NCBI GenBank assembly: GCA_005765155.1
Contig: VCCP01000001.1
Coordinates: 4,402,001-4,466,000 of the forward strand
Source of the DNA: Zelopaecilomyces penicillatus
Taxonomy: Eukaryota > Ascomycota > Sordariomycetes > Hypocreales > Pseudodiploosporaceae
Reading direction: 5' to 3'
DNA: 64,000 nt
Shown here: positions 12,176 to 23,490 of the stretch, in pieces
Layout: every line of letters begins with the position of its first letter
Numbering within the stretch: the stretch's first letter is position 1
The notes under the pieces: generated by a model
Told to the model about the DNA's origin: nothing
Database searches by the model: none
The model's input: the letters and a program-made list of their open reading frames with translations, nothing else
Program-made: the position numbers and the translations under genes

Positions 12176-13611
12176 TGCACCCAGCCGATGATGGAGGATC
12201 CGAGCCCTGGGAGGCTTTTTCTTATGCGCAAGACCAGAAAGGAAAACAAAAGGAGAAGGAGTTATTAGATAGCGACGGCAAGAAAGATACTTGAGCAGAT
12301 GATCACGATGCTTATGATTACTGCGCAAGCCTAGTTGCCTCTTAGCACCGGTTCAGAGGGGCTTACGAGAAGGTGTTGGTTTCTCTGATGGCCGCAGCGA
12401 ATGGATTTTAGACTGCATCGCCGTATGAAACCACTGGTAAGTCGGTTGTTTCATTCAATGTTGGACGAACAGCATGATGTCTCCTACATGAGCCATTGTG
12501 ATGAGATATAGGCAATTCGCCGGTTAGCCCCGTGTACTCGGAGATCGCCACTTGCCACCCCTTCCCAGCGATGGTGGATATATTTGGTCGCTGGAGGCTT
12601 TCATTGGTCTTTGGGGATCTGATAGTGGACATAGTGCAGTTGCCTTTTAGATAGGGAAAACCACCACGGCCACTGTTTTCAGAGTCCCAATCACGCGTAA
12701 TTACAGTGCGTTTCTAGCCTGACGCCCCACTTCCCCACACGGCCACGGCACTGTACATTTCCTCGTATTTGGCTCTGATGGTGTGTACTTTACGCCCCAT
12801 ACTGGTCGTGCTATCCTGAGAGGTATCTGCTACTATGGGTAAGCAGTCGGTACTACCTACCTACCTTAATACCTGGCACTGATCTGCGGGCGACGTCGCC
12901 CCGTGTTAGTGCGCGTTTCTGTACCTGTGTGTATTATTCTTAGTGAGCCAACCACCTGAACCACTCAGCCTGGACGGCCCTGCGCCAACTGCGGCTCCAC
13001 TGGGCTGGACTTCAGCCTCCTTTGGGCTTGGCCTTCTCTTTTCTACTCTTCCTATTCCATGCTGCTATCATCGTCAAGCGCAACAGCACGCAGTCACGCA
13101 ATCGCCATCGCTTCGATTGGCATTTATTATTTCAGTTCGTCATACCCTTCTTGCTCCAATTCCGCTTGCCTTTATTCTCCCCTGCCTTCATCTTCATTCC
13201 TGCCCTCCTTTCACGCTCGTTCACGTCCTTGTTGGCCTCCTATCGCCTAGCTCGTCAGAGCAAATCGTCAACATCTTCTCACTTTGTGTCCATCTTCCCC
13301 AATTATCTTTTGAAGCTTCGTCAACCCTTCAATTGCGGGAATCTTTTGCCATCTATTCTTCTCAATCTTCTACCCCCCTTAATTTTTACCTTTTGCCTAC
13401 CAACTGCACGTGGTTGTCCATTCTTGGGTCAGAATGTCTTCTCTAACCGCCCTTTTGTCGCGCTTGAACAGGCCGCGCCTTCAGCCGAGACCTCGATAAA
13501 AGGCGGCAAGCATATCTAATGTGCAGCAACATCTGATGAAACCGTCCATCTGAGAATTCAAGTCGCAAAGTCGTTCCAGCACGTCGATTCAATCCTAGCG
13601 CCGCTGCCGCC
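12176..13611. other. Divergent promoter region, hxB / ars2
   Basis: About 1.4 kb. A short CTACC tandem (three units, about 12853-12865) and a pyrimidine-rich segment at 13030-13400 are visible. Overlapping open frames at 12943-13519 in all three plus frames reflect this CT-rich composition and share no recognisable protein, so they are read as the ars2 leader. Confidence 0.5.
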
Positions 13612-16418
13612 ATGGATTCATACTCCTCTTCGTACCGAGATGCAGCTCCTCGATCACCGAGCGATAGAACATGGGGGCGTGATGAGTCAAGGAACAGAGA
13701 AGAGCGAGGCGATAACTTCTACCGCGGCAGATCTCCAAGTATGTTTTCGACTCACGCTTCTGAAATCCATCTCCCATCCTTCACTCAACAATCGGTACTA
13801 CATGGCTCAAATAAGGATACTTTTTTGCTTTGTTTTGCCTGACACTAATGTTGTATTTTTATAGCTAATGAGCGACGGGAGCGTCGACGGTCCCGCTCCC
13901 CAAATGTAGTCGATCGCTATGAACCACGGTCTCGCCGTGACGATCGAGAGCGAGACGATCGGCGCCGCATAACCTCTCCGCCCGCAAACATCGATCGCTA
14001 CGTGCCTGGTCAAGAAAGCAACTCTTCGGGGGTCGTTGTGAATCCATTAACAGACCCGTCTAAACTCCCCTACCAAGTGGGCTTCTCATATTTTGGCGAG
14101 TGGTGGAGAATGAACGAGAAGATTAAAGATGACAAGGAGCGAGCTCGAACTGGTCGTCGACGCGAGCCCGAGAAGATTCGTGGTTCTCGAGAAGCTCAAG
14201 AAGACCGTGAAAAAGAAAAGGCAAAGATCCAAGCGGCATATGACAGCTATAAGGAAGAGCTTCAGGCCAAAATGGCCAGAGCTTTCGTCTCTGAACACAA
14301 AAAGGAGCAATGGTTCAGAGAAAGATACGTTCCCGGCATCAAAGAGGAGTTTAGAGCCAAGCTAAATGAATTTCGACGGGGAGGTTATAGTCAATGGGAG
14401 CAGGACCTGGAGGCTGGCACCTTCGATGAGTTTTCACTCGAAGGAATTCCCAAGAGCGAGAGCAATGGCGCCGGCGGTGTTGTGGAGAAAGAAGAAGGTG
14501 AAGCTACAGCAGCCAATGAAATACTGGGTGTTGGCGACCTGGTTGCCGCAAATGGCTCTGATATTCGTGATGAAAATCAGTTCCAACCGACTCTGCTCAT
14601 TAAGACCATCGCACCACATGTCAGCCGCCAGAATCTAGAGGCCTTTTGCAAGGAGCATCTTGGTGAGGAAGAGGGTGGTTTCAAGTGGCTTTCTCTCTCC
14701 GATCCCAACCCCAGCAAGCGATACCACCGTATAGGCTGGGTTATGCTTCATTCATCCTCTGAAACAGTACACCCAATTGATCGCGCTGATCCCAAGGATG
14801 AAGATGGTGATGAGACGATACGATCCCCACCACCAGTTTCAACCGCGGACAAGGCCCTTGATGCTGTGAATGGGAAAACCGTCAAAGATGAGGCTCGAGG
14901 AGACTTTGTCTGTCACGTTGGAGTTCACAATCCCCCCACACACCCTAGAAAGAAGGCTCTTTGGGATCTATTTTCAGCGCCAGAGCGTATTGAAAAGGAT
15001 TTGCATCTGGTTCAACGACTGGTCAACAAATTCGAAGAAGATTTCGGGTCTGACTTTCAAGCTATTATGAAAGTGGAAGAAAGGGTTGAAGATTTGAAGA
15101 ATGCAGGTCGTCTACAGTCTGCCGTGCTCCCCGCGCCTACCAAGAAGGAGAAAAAGTCGCGCCAGCTTGACATGGACGAGGCAATGGACGATGATGAGGA
15201 TGGTATAGCTGAGGAGGATGAAGACGAAGATGGAGCCATCGATGATGAAGAAACCGATGATGAAGACCTCCTTGTCAAGAAGAAGCAGTTGGATCTTCTC
15301 ATTGAATATTTGCGTCGCGTTTTCAACTTTTGCTTCTTCTGTGTTTTCGAGAGCGATTCAGTTCACGAGCTCACAAGGAAATGTGCTGGCGGGCATCTTC
15401 GCCGTCCCCGAAGCACTCTCTCTTCCACGTCAAGAGAAGTGGCGAGGGCTAGTGCTAACGGTGAGCCGTTCCCAGACAAGAAGCGGACTGAGGTGGTTGA
15501 AGATGGGGATGGAGAGTCTGCCGAAGGAGACAAGAAGTTTCGCAATACCTCATCCAAAACTGAGCAGCAGCTTCTCCGGGCCTATAACTGGGTCAAGACT
15601 TTCGAAGATAAGCTGATGCAGATTTTGGAGCCTGACAATGTCGATATGCGCAAGCTGGGTGGGAGATCAGTTGACGAAGCTCTAGATGGGGAGCTTGTCA
15701 AGTTTGTTAAACAAGAGGATGAGCACAAGTGGAGATGCAAAGTCCCCGAGTGCACCAAGCTTTTCAAGGAAGAACACTTTTGGAAAAAGCATATTGAGAA
15801 AAGACACATCGAGTGGCTTGACGCCCAAAAACAAGAGGTATGCATCGCCATATTACATTCCAGCTACAAATCATATTTTTTACACTGTAGAATGCTAATA
15901 TTTGCTAGTTTGAACTCATCAATGCTTACATTTTGGATCCTGCTCACATTGCACCATCGAGAACAGATGCCAACTCGAACGGTCATTTTCCTCCAGCGAA
16001 TGGTCAATCTTCGTCAGGGACTCCTCGCGGTTTCAATCTTTCAAACTTTGCTGTGAATGGCATAATGGGCATGCCAGGGTTTCCTATGGCTCCAGGCAGT
16101 TTCCCCCCTTTGTTTGCTGGAATGCCAGCTAATGGGTGGAATCCCGTGGGTGATGATCGCTCTGGAGGGCCTGTTCGACGAGGCGGCATGGCTGGCGGGC
16201 GTGGACAGTTTCGCCCCGGCCCCTACGACCGACGCGGAGGTGGAAGCAACCGTTATGAAGGCGGTGCTGGCCGCAACCGCATCGGTGGCTCTCGATGGGG
16301 CGATGGAGCTGGTGGAGCTGCAGGTGGTCCTCGGGAGGCTGTGCAAGGTCGCAGTCTAAAGAGTTATGAGGATCTTGATCACGTTTCTGGAAGTGGAGGC
16401 GGCGAGCTCAACTATTAG
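13612..16418 (+). CDS. ars2: ARS2/Serrate-like RNA effector protein
   Basis: Exons 13612-13738, 13865-15837 and 15909-16418; 869 residues. The N-terminus is rich in Arg/Ser/Asp (RRRSRSP), followed by the conserved SERRATE/Ars2 N-terminal region (KLPYQVGFSYFGEWW and a long charged helix), an acidic stretch near 15170-15270, and the ARS2 zinc finger C667-C672-H685-H690 (WRCKVPEC then HIEKRHIEWL). The C-terminus is Gly/Arg-rich. Ars2 bridges the nuclear cap-binding complex to RNA processing, export or decay; in fission yeast (Pir2) it acts in heterochromatic RNA control. The gene converges on THOC5, another RNA-export factor. Intron phases and the FELINAYILDP restart across intron 2 support the model. 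Confidence 0.92.
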
Positions 16419-17176
16419 ACCCGGCTGCTCTAAAATTCTGTATCTGTAAAAATTGACCCGATGGCAATTTGTGTCTTGCGGCAAGGTGGGATGACACTTT
16501 TTTTTTTTCTCAGGATGGTTGGGAGCTGAACCATTGCTGAATTGGCATGACTTGGAAACCACGGTGCTCTATTTGCTGGTTGATGGTCGTGTATCTATGT
16601 AAAATTTCTGCACTAAAATAAAAAGTTACAACATAATATCGTAACACGGAAAACGTAGCAGGCTTTTGCTAGACATTCCTTCGATTCCATTCTCACGACC
16701 TCTTCTACGCAACAAAAAAGGATTTCATAAGAATGACTGAGTGAGAGCAAGACTTTTCTTGATGGGCTACTCCGTAAGCCTCAGCTTCTCCCATTCTAGT
16801 ACAAGAACTTGCGGTTGTGAATAGAGTCCTACAGCCGATAGCACTGAGGTTATTTTTTATTTCGCACATCTCTCTTCAAAAGCCCTTTATAATCATACAG
16901 TCCATGACCTCCGTTGAACAAGGCGAAATAATATGCATTTTAAACCCATAAACCGATACGCCAGTAACCAAGTAAAAAGCTACGTCCTGTAGCATGGTCC
17001 TGTATACCGTCAAACGCCGGGGAGCAATTCGCTCTCCTCTCACATGATACCCACTTGCTGACCAAATGTTTTAGCTCTATAGCCTTTATGATGATCCACG
17101 CTATTTGAATGAAACTCCAAGATAGCTAGGGGGAAATGGTTATTTCTGCTGGTGCTTCGTCTTGTGATGATAGGCA
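16419..17176. other. Convergent intergenic region, ars2 / thoc5
   Basis: About 760 nt of mostly AT-rich sequence with a T run at about 16498-16508 and several AATAAA-like sites (for example near 16616). It holds both 3' untranslated regions; no gene is visible. Confidence 0.5.
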
Positions 17177-17965
17177 CTATGGTGCCTTTTCGAATAACTC
17201 GAGGATTGGTTTGGCAGCCTAGTAGATAAGTCAGCTATTTTAACCACCAACGAAAGGAACATCAAGGAAAGAAATAGAGCATACATCAATAAATTTCTCG
17301 AGATCCTGGTCCAGGTTCGCTAGGTCATCCTTCCTCCTCTTATTATCTGCAATGAGCTTTTGCTTTCGTTTCAGCAACTCTTGGCGCCGTTGCTCCAGCG
17401 TCTCACGTTCTGCTCGCTCGTGCTCAATCCGTGCAAACATGAGTGTGTTTTCGTCGTCATCGGCGTATTGGGGATGTTCGGCGAGGAAGTCCTCGACTGG
17501 AATGAGAGGTAATTGCTGGTATTTGTGACTGCGTCGTGGGGAAGAAAAAAGAAACATGTCAGTCCGAAGAAATCAAGAGGTTTGATGGGTGGGAGGGTAA
17601 AGAGAGTGGGTGTTTTACTCGTAAGATTCGCAAGAGTTGATCTCGCCTTGGAGGTGGCGCTGCTCATAGTAGAGGTTCTGGAGTTGGAGATGGAGACGGT
17701 CGACCTCCTGTCGAGCTTCAGCAGTAAGGGCCTTCGTCTCTCGAGCGGACAGACAGGCGTTTCTGTGGAGGCCACGGAGATGGGATATGTTCGTAAAGAG
17801 ATGCTTCTGCTGCTTCGCAAGCTCCGCCTGAGCCTCGGCGGTTACGCGACCATCGTTGGCTTGGTCGGTAAGTTGTAGCAGGGTGTGGACTTGATCGCGG
17901 GCTTGGTCGGATATCTGAAGCACCGCAGCCAGCGTTGGCTCAGTAACGATCCTGTCAATGGCCAT
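17177..17965 (-). CDS. THO complex subunit 5 (THOC5-like)
   Basis: Exons 17965-17619, 17528-17285 and 17218-17177; 210 residues. The first half is helical with coiled-coil character (KALTAEARQEVDRLHLQLQN region). The second carries the THOC5 hallmark PLIPVEDFLAEHP followed by MFARIEHERAERETLEQRR and a long charged helix, and closes with FIDAAKPILELFEKAP. The last exon is only 42 nt and is supported by that closing motif and a clean phase; without it the frame would run 15 codons into the intron. THOC5 belongs to the THO core of TREX, which couples transcription to mRNA export in the nucleus. Fungal members are far shorter than the animal protein, consistent with this length. Confidence 0.85.
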
Positions 17966-20235
17966 GGCGAGCGGTTTCTTCTCTTTGATCTTTTCAGTCG
18001 ATGGATGGCAGCACGAGTGAGATGAGGGAGCGCGATGGCTTCAATGACGATTTGCAGTGAAGACCTGACAATTGGATTGGTATCGATAAGACGCGACAAG
18101 CTAGCAGCAGCAGCAGCAGCAAGAGAGAGGCGCAACCCACAATAAGGTGTGATTGGCTGCTGTATGGTGGTGCAGGGGGTGGGTGGTGTTGGATGGGGTG
18201 TGGATTTGGGAAGGCTGAAGCACAAAAGCGGACAAGGCTGAGAGGTGCGGTAACGAAACAATGGGAAATTGAAAGACCGAGGTGAAAGCGCAGAAAGTTG
18301 TTCGTCTCTGAAAGTCGTTCAGTCGGAAAGCAGGAAAGCTCTGCAGGGCCCCAACATCAACAAACAAAACGATTGTCGGGTGTGGGGCCGCAAGGGACTG
18401 ACTGGGATTACTGTGTTAGGCTAGGCGAGGTGCTCAACGGGGTAAAAACATGCGTACAGCCAATCACACCCTAAAAGATACAATGTTGATGAATTTACTA
18501 ATATCTAGCCATTCCTGCAAATGTTTAGAAATGCTAATAAATCTCTATAATTCTCTGTAAATCTCCAGCTATATCAAAGAAAAGTACTAAAGAAATCTGA
18601 GTTCAGTAAACCAATTCAGACACATTGGTGGTGTTTATTTCCCACCCTGTTGGTGCCCAACACAACGTGGCTGACCGACTGGCGTTCAGATGTCTTTGAC
18701 AGCGTCTGGATGACCTGTAATTACAGCAGGCATTGACCTGCACTGTCTCGTATTAACCACCCATTTTAGGTAGTGCTACATGCTATTACTAACTACAGCA
18801 CAGCGCGGCAACCGCTTTGGTCTCAGTGCCCGACCCGTGTTTCCCCAGCACCCAGAGTGTCCATCCCCTGAAAGAGCGCGCTGTGTCACTGAGAACCCCA
18901 CTAACTACAGTGGGGTAGAAGCCCCCTCTCCCCTCGGTCCTTCGCCCCTGGTCCCTGGCCGTCACCCACCTCCGTCAGTGGGTGTCATATGCCAAGCTTG
19001 CCTTGCCACCAAGTGAAAGAGGCTTTAGGGGCGACCGCTATTGGCATTGACCTGCAGTGGGCGCTCAAACTCATTTCCGGTGTTTGAAACCTGTCCAATA
19101 GAGCAGGTGCCGTCTCGTATGCACTCGCAGCGTTCTGGGCCCATTTCCCTTGTGGACGACTAATAATGTTAGATAGTTGGCTGTTTGCGCTGAATGACTT
19201 AATTAGTGGTAATAATTCCAGGAGACTGCAGGTCCTTCTCGAGTAGGTAGGTAGGTAGGTAGGTAGGTACTATAGGTATATCTACGGTGAATTGCACCTT
19301 GCGCAACGGAGTAATGCCCCCTCCATGCACGGCTGTGGGCACATCCGAATATAGTGGGCGGGGTTTCTGTATTACGCCCAGGGCACTGTTGGAATACACC
19401 CATTGCACCTGTTACAGGGACTTGTGCAGCAGACCACGGCCTGTAACTGCTGGCTGGGTATTACAGGAACAGCCGCCGGCTTGGCTTACGCCCACACCCA
19501 CCACCACCCGCCAAGCAACTTCATTTCCTCCCGTCATGTATGTTTCTGATGCCACTCTTACGACTGCCACTAAAGTGATGCTAGAATCCATCCGCTCCTG
19601 TTGCCGACATCCTCCGTCGTCATCAGAGCACCTTGGCCTTGTTCCCCATCCCTCTCGTCTCTGCTTTTTATCCATCATTCCTTTTCTCCTTCAAACTCAT
19701 GGCCTTGGGCAGTCAAAGTTCACAAGTTCACAACTCACAACATCCAACAGCGACAACGCCGATCTTCAACACATCTCATCTTCAGCACTTGGCCTGCGTT
19801 TGTCCTACATGTGATACGTTACACCTCTGCTGGGGCTCAACAATCCTGACAAACAACGCCGCGGCGACTTACATGTCCAGGCAATTGAAGGCCTCTTCAA
19901 CGACGCTAGAACTCGTTTGCGGCCAATCACTCTACCCGGTCGCCTCCACCCCCATCCAACAGCATTAGAGGCGAACCCCCCCAAAGGAATTCCCATCGCC
20001 CAGTGTTTTGTACATACATACTGGACATCTTATCAGTACATATTTCAGGCACGGACTCAACCAATTACTTCTGGTGTCCTTCTGCCCGTGCTGCTACTCT
20101 AGTTACAAGGCCTCCCGAAAAAGAATCGCAACTATCGTCATAATATCGTACCACTCTCTCCTTAAAAGAACCCCGATTTTGACTCCCAACCTAGCCACCG
20201 CGGCGGGGATATTCGACGAGGTTAAACCGCTCATC
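17966..20235. other. Divergent promoter region, thoc5 / IZH3-like
   Basis: About 2.3 kb. It contains a conspicuously AT-rich patch at about 18480-18610, a CAG/CTG-like short run near 18098-18121, a GTAG microsatellite at 19243-19269 and scattered short open frames without recognisable products. The frame of the downstream gene stays open back to 20008, but I regard that as leader. Confidence 0.5.
19243..19269. repeat. (GTAG)n microsatellite, six full units plus a partial unit
   Basis: Six perfect tandem GTAG units followed by GTA, about 970 bp upstream of the IZH3-like gene. Related TAGGTA/CTACC motifs recur elsewhere between genes in the window. Confidence 0.95.
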
Positions 20236-21768
20236 ATGTCTGAGGTGACTACTGCACTCACGGCCTGCGGCTTCAAACCCAACGAGGCCGCCGCCGCCAC
20301 CACCGCCGCTGCATCTGGAACCGACCTGCGCAACGACTCCGAACCCAGGCGAAGACGTCGCCACTCCTTTTTTCTACCGCGGAGAAAATCTATTGTTGGG
20401 CAGATTATAGAGGGCGAGGAGCATCTTCTACTCAAGGTGGATTTGTTTCTCTCAGAGCTGGAAAGGAGGCTGGAATTTATTGAGAACTACAGCGACCTCA
20501 GCAAGGACTCTAGCATCTCGCGCGCATTCTCCACGCTACAAGCTGTTCGCACAAGATGCTCGCAAGCATCCGAGGATGTCATTGGCGCAGGTCGTCGCAG
20601 ACTGTACATCATGGTCGAAACACTGGAAATGCGCTATCAGGAAACACTGGCCGCTACGGAATCGCTGCACGAGAAGGCCTGCGTGGGCATTGATTTATTA
20701 GACGGCATGCTGTCCGAGTTTGAAGCGCGCGCAATCAAACTGCGCGAACAAGGTCTAGCGAACGCTGCCACAGCTGCCGAGGTATTTATGGGTGAAAGTC
20801 GACGAGTTGCCAATGAGAGCATCGAGCTTGCCAAGGGTGTGATGGACGAGGGAATCGAACGAGCCATGCGCGCCGCTCTCTCCATGGAGGAACACATACA
20901 ACAAACCATTCTTCTAGCAAGAGATAGGAAACTGTTGCTCTATGAGGACTTGCCCACGCCATGGCGAAACAACCCCCATATCATCAAGGGCTATCGTTTC
21001 ACCGAAACCAAATTAGAATGTGTCAAATCTGCCTTTGACATGTCCAACGAATTCATCAACATCTGGTCCCATGCTATTGGCCTCGTTTTCGTTTTGGCAG
21101 TCGCCTTTTACTTTTATCCGATTAGCGCCAATTTTTCCATGAGCACCAAGGCAGATGTCTTTGTGGCTGCCGTCTTTTTCGTCATGGCCAGTCTGACCCT
21201 GGTATGCTCCATCATTTGGCACACAATGAACTCTGTCGCGGACGTCAATGCGATCTCCATGTTTGCATGCGTCGACTATACCGGTATCTCGCTTCTGATT
21301 GCCGCTTCAATCATGACGACTGAATATACCGCTTTCTATTGTGACCCTCTCAGTCGATGGATTTACATGGGTCTCACAGCCTTTCTTGGCACTGGGGGCG
21401 TCATCCTGCCGTGGCATCCGTTGTTTAATCGACCGGATATGGCGTGGACTCGTGTCGCATTCTTCGTCGGCCTGTCCTTAACAGGATTCATGCCCATGGT
21501 ACAACTAGGCTATACCCACGGGGTAGACTTTGTCCTGGACTTTTACTCTCCCATCTCCAAATCCATATTGGTTTACTTTGGAGGCGCAATCATCTATGCA
21601 AGCAAATTTCCTGAGAAATGGTTCCCTGGCGTGTTTGACTACGTCGGAGGCAGCCATAATCTTTGGCACGGTGCCGTGCTAGGTGGCATTTTCTTCCATT
21701 ACACTGCTATGCAGCAGTTTTTCGCAAACGCCTTTGATCGCGCCGAGGGCGGGTGTCCTGCCTATTGA
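20236..21768 (+). CDS. PAQR / hemolysin III family membrane protein, IZH3-like
   Basis: Single exon, 510 residues. Residues 1-235 are soluble: an Ala/Thr-rich start, an Arg cluster (RRRRRH) and long amphipathic helices. The C-terminal half holds the PAQR domain: the DLPTPWRNNPHIIKGYR entry motif at about residue 238, the NIWSH motif at about 275-279, then about seven hydrophobic segments and the closing SHNLWH...FHY histidines. Those His positions are the metal-binding signature of the family. The long N-terminal region matches yeast Izh3 rather than the short Izh1/2/4; Izh proteins are tied to zinc and sterol homeostasis. The start at MSEVTTAL is chosen because the upstream open 76 codons are unlike protein sequence. 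Confidence 0.88.
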   Translation: MSEVTTALTACGFKPNEAAAATTAAASGTDLRNDSEPRRRRRHSFFLPRRKSIVGQIIEGEEHLLLKVDLFLSELERRLEFIENYSDLSKDSSISRAFSTLQAVRTRCSQASEDVIGAGRRRLYIMVETLEMRYQETLAATESLHEKACVGIDLLDGMLSEFEARAIKLREQGLANAATAAEVFMGESRRVANESIELAKGVMDEGIERAMRAALSMEEHIQQTILLARDRKLLLYEDLPTPWRNNPHIIKGYRFTETKLECVKSAFDMSNEFINIWSHAIGLVFVLAVAFYFYPISANFSMSTKADVFVAAVFFVMASLTLVCSIIWHTMNSVADVNAISMFACVDYTGISLLIAASIMTTEYTAFYCDPLSRWIYMGLTAFLGTGGVILPWHPLFNRPDMAWTRVAFFVGLSLTGFMPMVQLGYTHGVDFVLDFYSPISKSILVYFGGAIIYASKFPEKWFPGVFDYVGGSHNLWHGAVLGGIFFHYTAMQQFFANAFDRAEGGCPAY

Positions 21769-23490
21769 GCCTTGTTTTTTTAATTGTTAACCTATCATTG
21801 GTTTGATTCGTCCTGCAGCGACGACTACCTAACAAAGATGGCTAAAATTCTATGCCAACAGGCGCAGCCGAACACGACCCGGCCTTTTCCTTTCGCAAAT
21901 CTGTATCAAATCAATCTGTGTCAAGATTATCACGTACTTGACAGAAGTAACAACAATCGTTCAGCGTTTATGAGCACGACAGCCCATGGCTGATGGTGAC
22001 GATGTGGCGTCTGATCTAGCCTAATCTACCATGTGGAGGTCACCCCAAAAAGGGGGCTAGTTATCAATTCGATGTTGGATGGCGCGGTAGCATTGACTGC
22101 AAGAGTCTTGCCCTGACTAGACCAGCAATTCGCGACGCCAAGAATTGATAACGTTCCACATTGTGTCCAAGTCAAGGTTGCTCAGCATTTCAACGAAGAT
22201 GCCTTTTCGCCCGAGGCATAGGCACGTTCACAAAACAAACATGATACCTTATATCAGTAGGGGATAGTGTCAAGCAAAGCATGACAAGCAACTCGCTTCG
22301 TAGCCGGAGCAAAGATGGAATGCTTGACATGTAAACACACGTGAATGAGGAGTTAGGGCAATCAACCAAGGGATTGAAACCGCCTACGCTTACGAATTGT
22401 CATCCCCAGAGATCAAGGCACATGAGGACAACAACAATTCAAACGACGTAGATGATGAGATGCATTTTGACATGGGTTGCCTTGCACTACAGGTGACGTA
22501 AGAGGGATGAGTACAGCATCGTGCAAGAACATGGATTCCCTTGGAACAAAAAAGAAGAAGAAAAAAAGTCACATTCAAGAGCCGATTAGAGGGGCAAAAG
22601 TAAATAGGTAAGATGGCCCCCAGTCAGGATACGAGAATCTGTACATTATGGCATTCATATATCGGCGCATGGTTTTTTTTAGGGTGGCATTTTGAACCGA
22701 TTATCATTGCATGGCAGTCTGCCACACATCAATAGAAATAGACAAGAAAATATGTCTCTTCAACATTCTTTGCACATCTTATATGCTGGGTTAGATCCTG
22801 TCCATAAATATTACAATTGCCTCATCACTAAATTGAGCCCTGAATCTCCTTTTTTTATCGGGAAAGGAAGCCAACCTTCCCCGTGATGCTTGCCACACGC
22901 AACGAGGCGTTCCTTTGCTCTCTCGGAAACCATCTAAGCGACCCCAATGATGAAGGCAAGCCATCAACCTCAGAGAACTGGCCGTTCTCTAGACAAAAAA
23001 CGACACGGCGAAGTGATAGCAGCAAGGTCTAGTCTATAGTTACGTTTCTTGCTCAGGCGAGAATCTTCAAGAGGAGTTGGGCTTCAATGTACCAACAGCG
23101 TGCTTCAAACTGTATTGGTTTTGATTGTCCCCTCTGCCAGCAGGACCAGGCACGCCTTGTGGTGCATCGAGTGACCCGAACTGGTCTGAAGCCTCAAGAG
23201 ACACATGAACATAGGGTGGGCTTGCGCTAACAAGCTCATGGGCCGTTGCGAGTTCGAAATTGCAGCTATATCTCGACAAAATCGTATTTTCCCCACTAAG
23301 CCGTGCAGTTGAGGTAAACCTGAACTATACTGACTAGGCACTCGAGCTCGAGCTAGGTGACTGCTTGCTCGTCAAATGGAGAGTTTCAGTCAAATAGCCA
23401 TCCCTGAGGACCTCATCGGCCTCGACCTTTCAACTTTTTGTCGTCACTTGGAATGTCTTATATGAACACTGATCTATCGATGACTCCAAC
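21769..23490. other. Convergent intergenic region, IZH3-like / bub2
   Basis: About 1.7 kb with no supported gene. Several AT-rich stretches (near 22550-22700 and 22760-22860) and small open frames of 60-78 codons are present. Nothing repeat-like longer than simple A or T runs is visible. Confidence 0.5.

Noticed and set aside
12943..13519. Overlapping plus-strand frames up to 167 codons before ars2
   Set aside because: Three frames are open at once because of CT-rich sequence; the products are low complexity and lie in the probable leader.
18480..18610. AT-rich patch suggestive of a repeat-induced-mutation relic or mobile element
   Set aside because: Only about 130 nt, with no terminal repeats, no open frame remnants and no second copy in the window.
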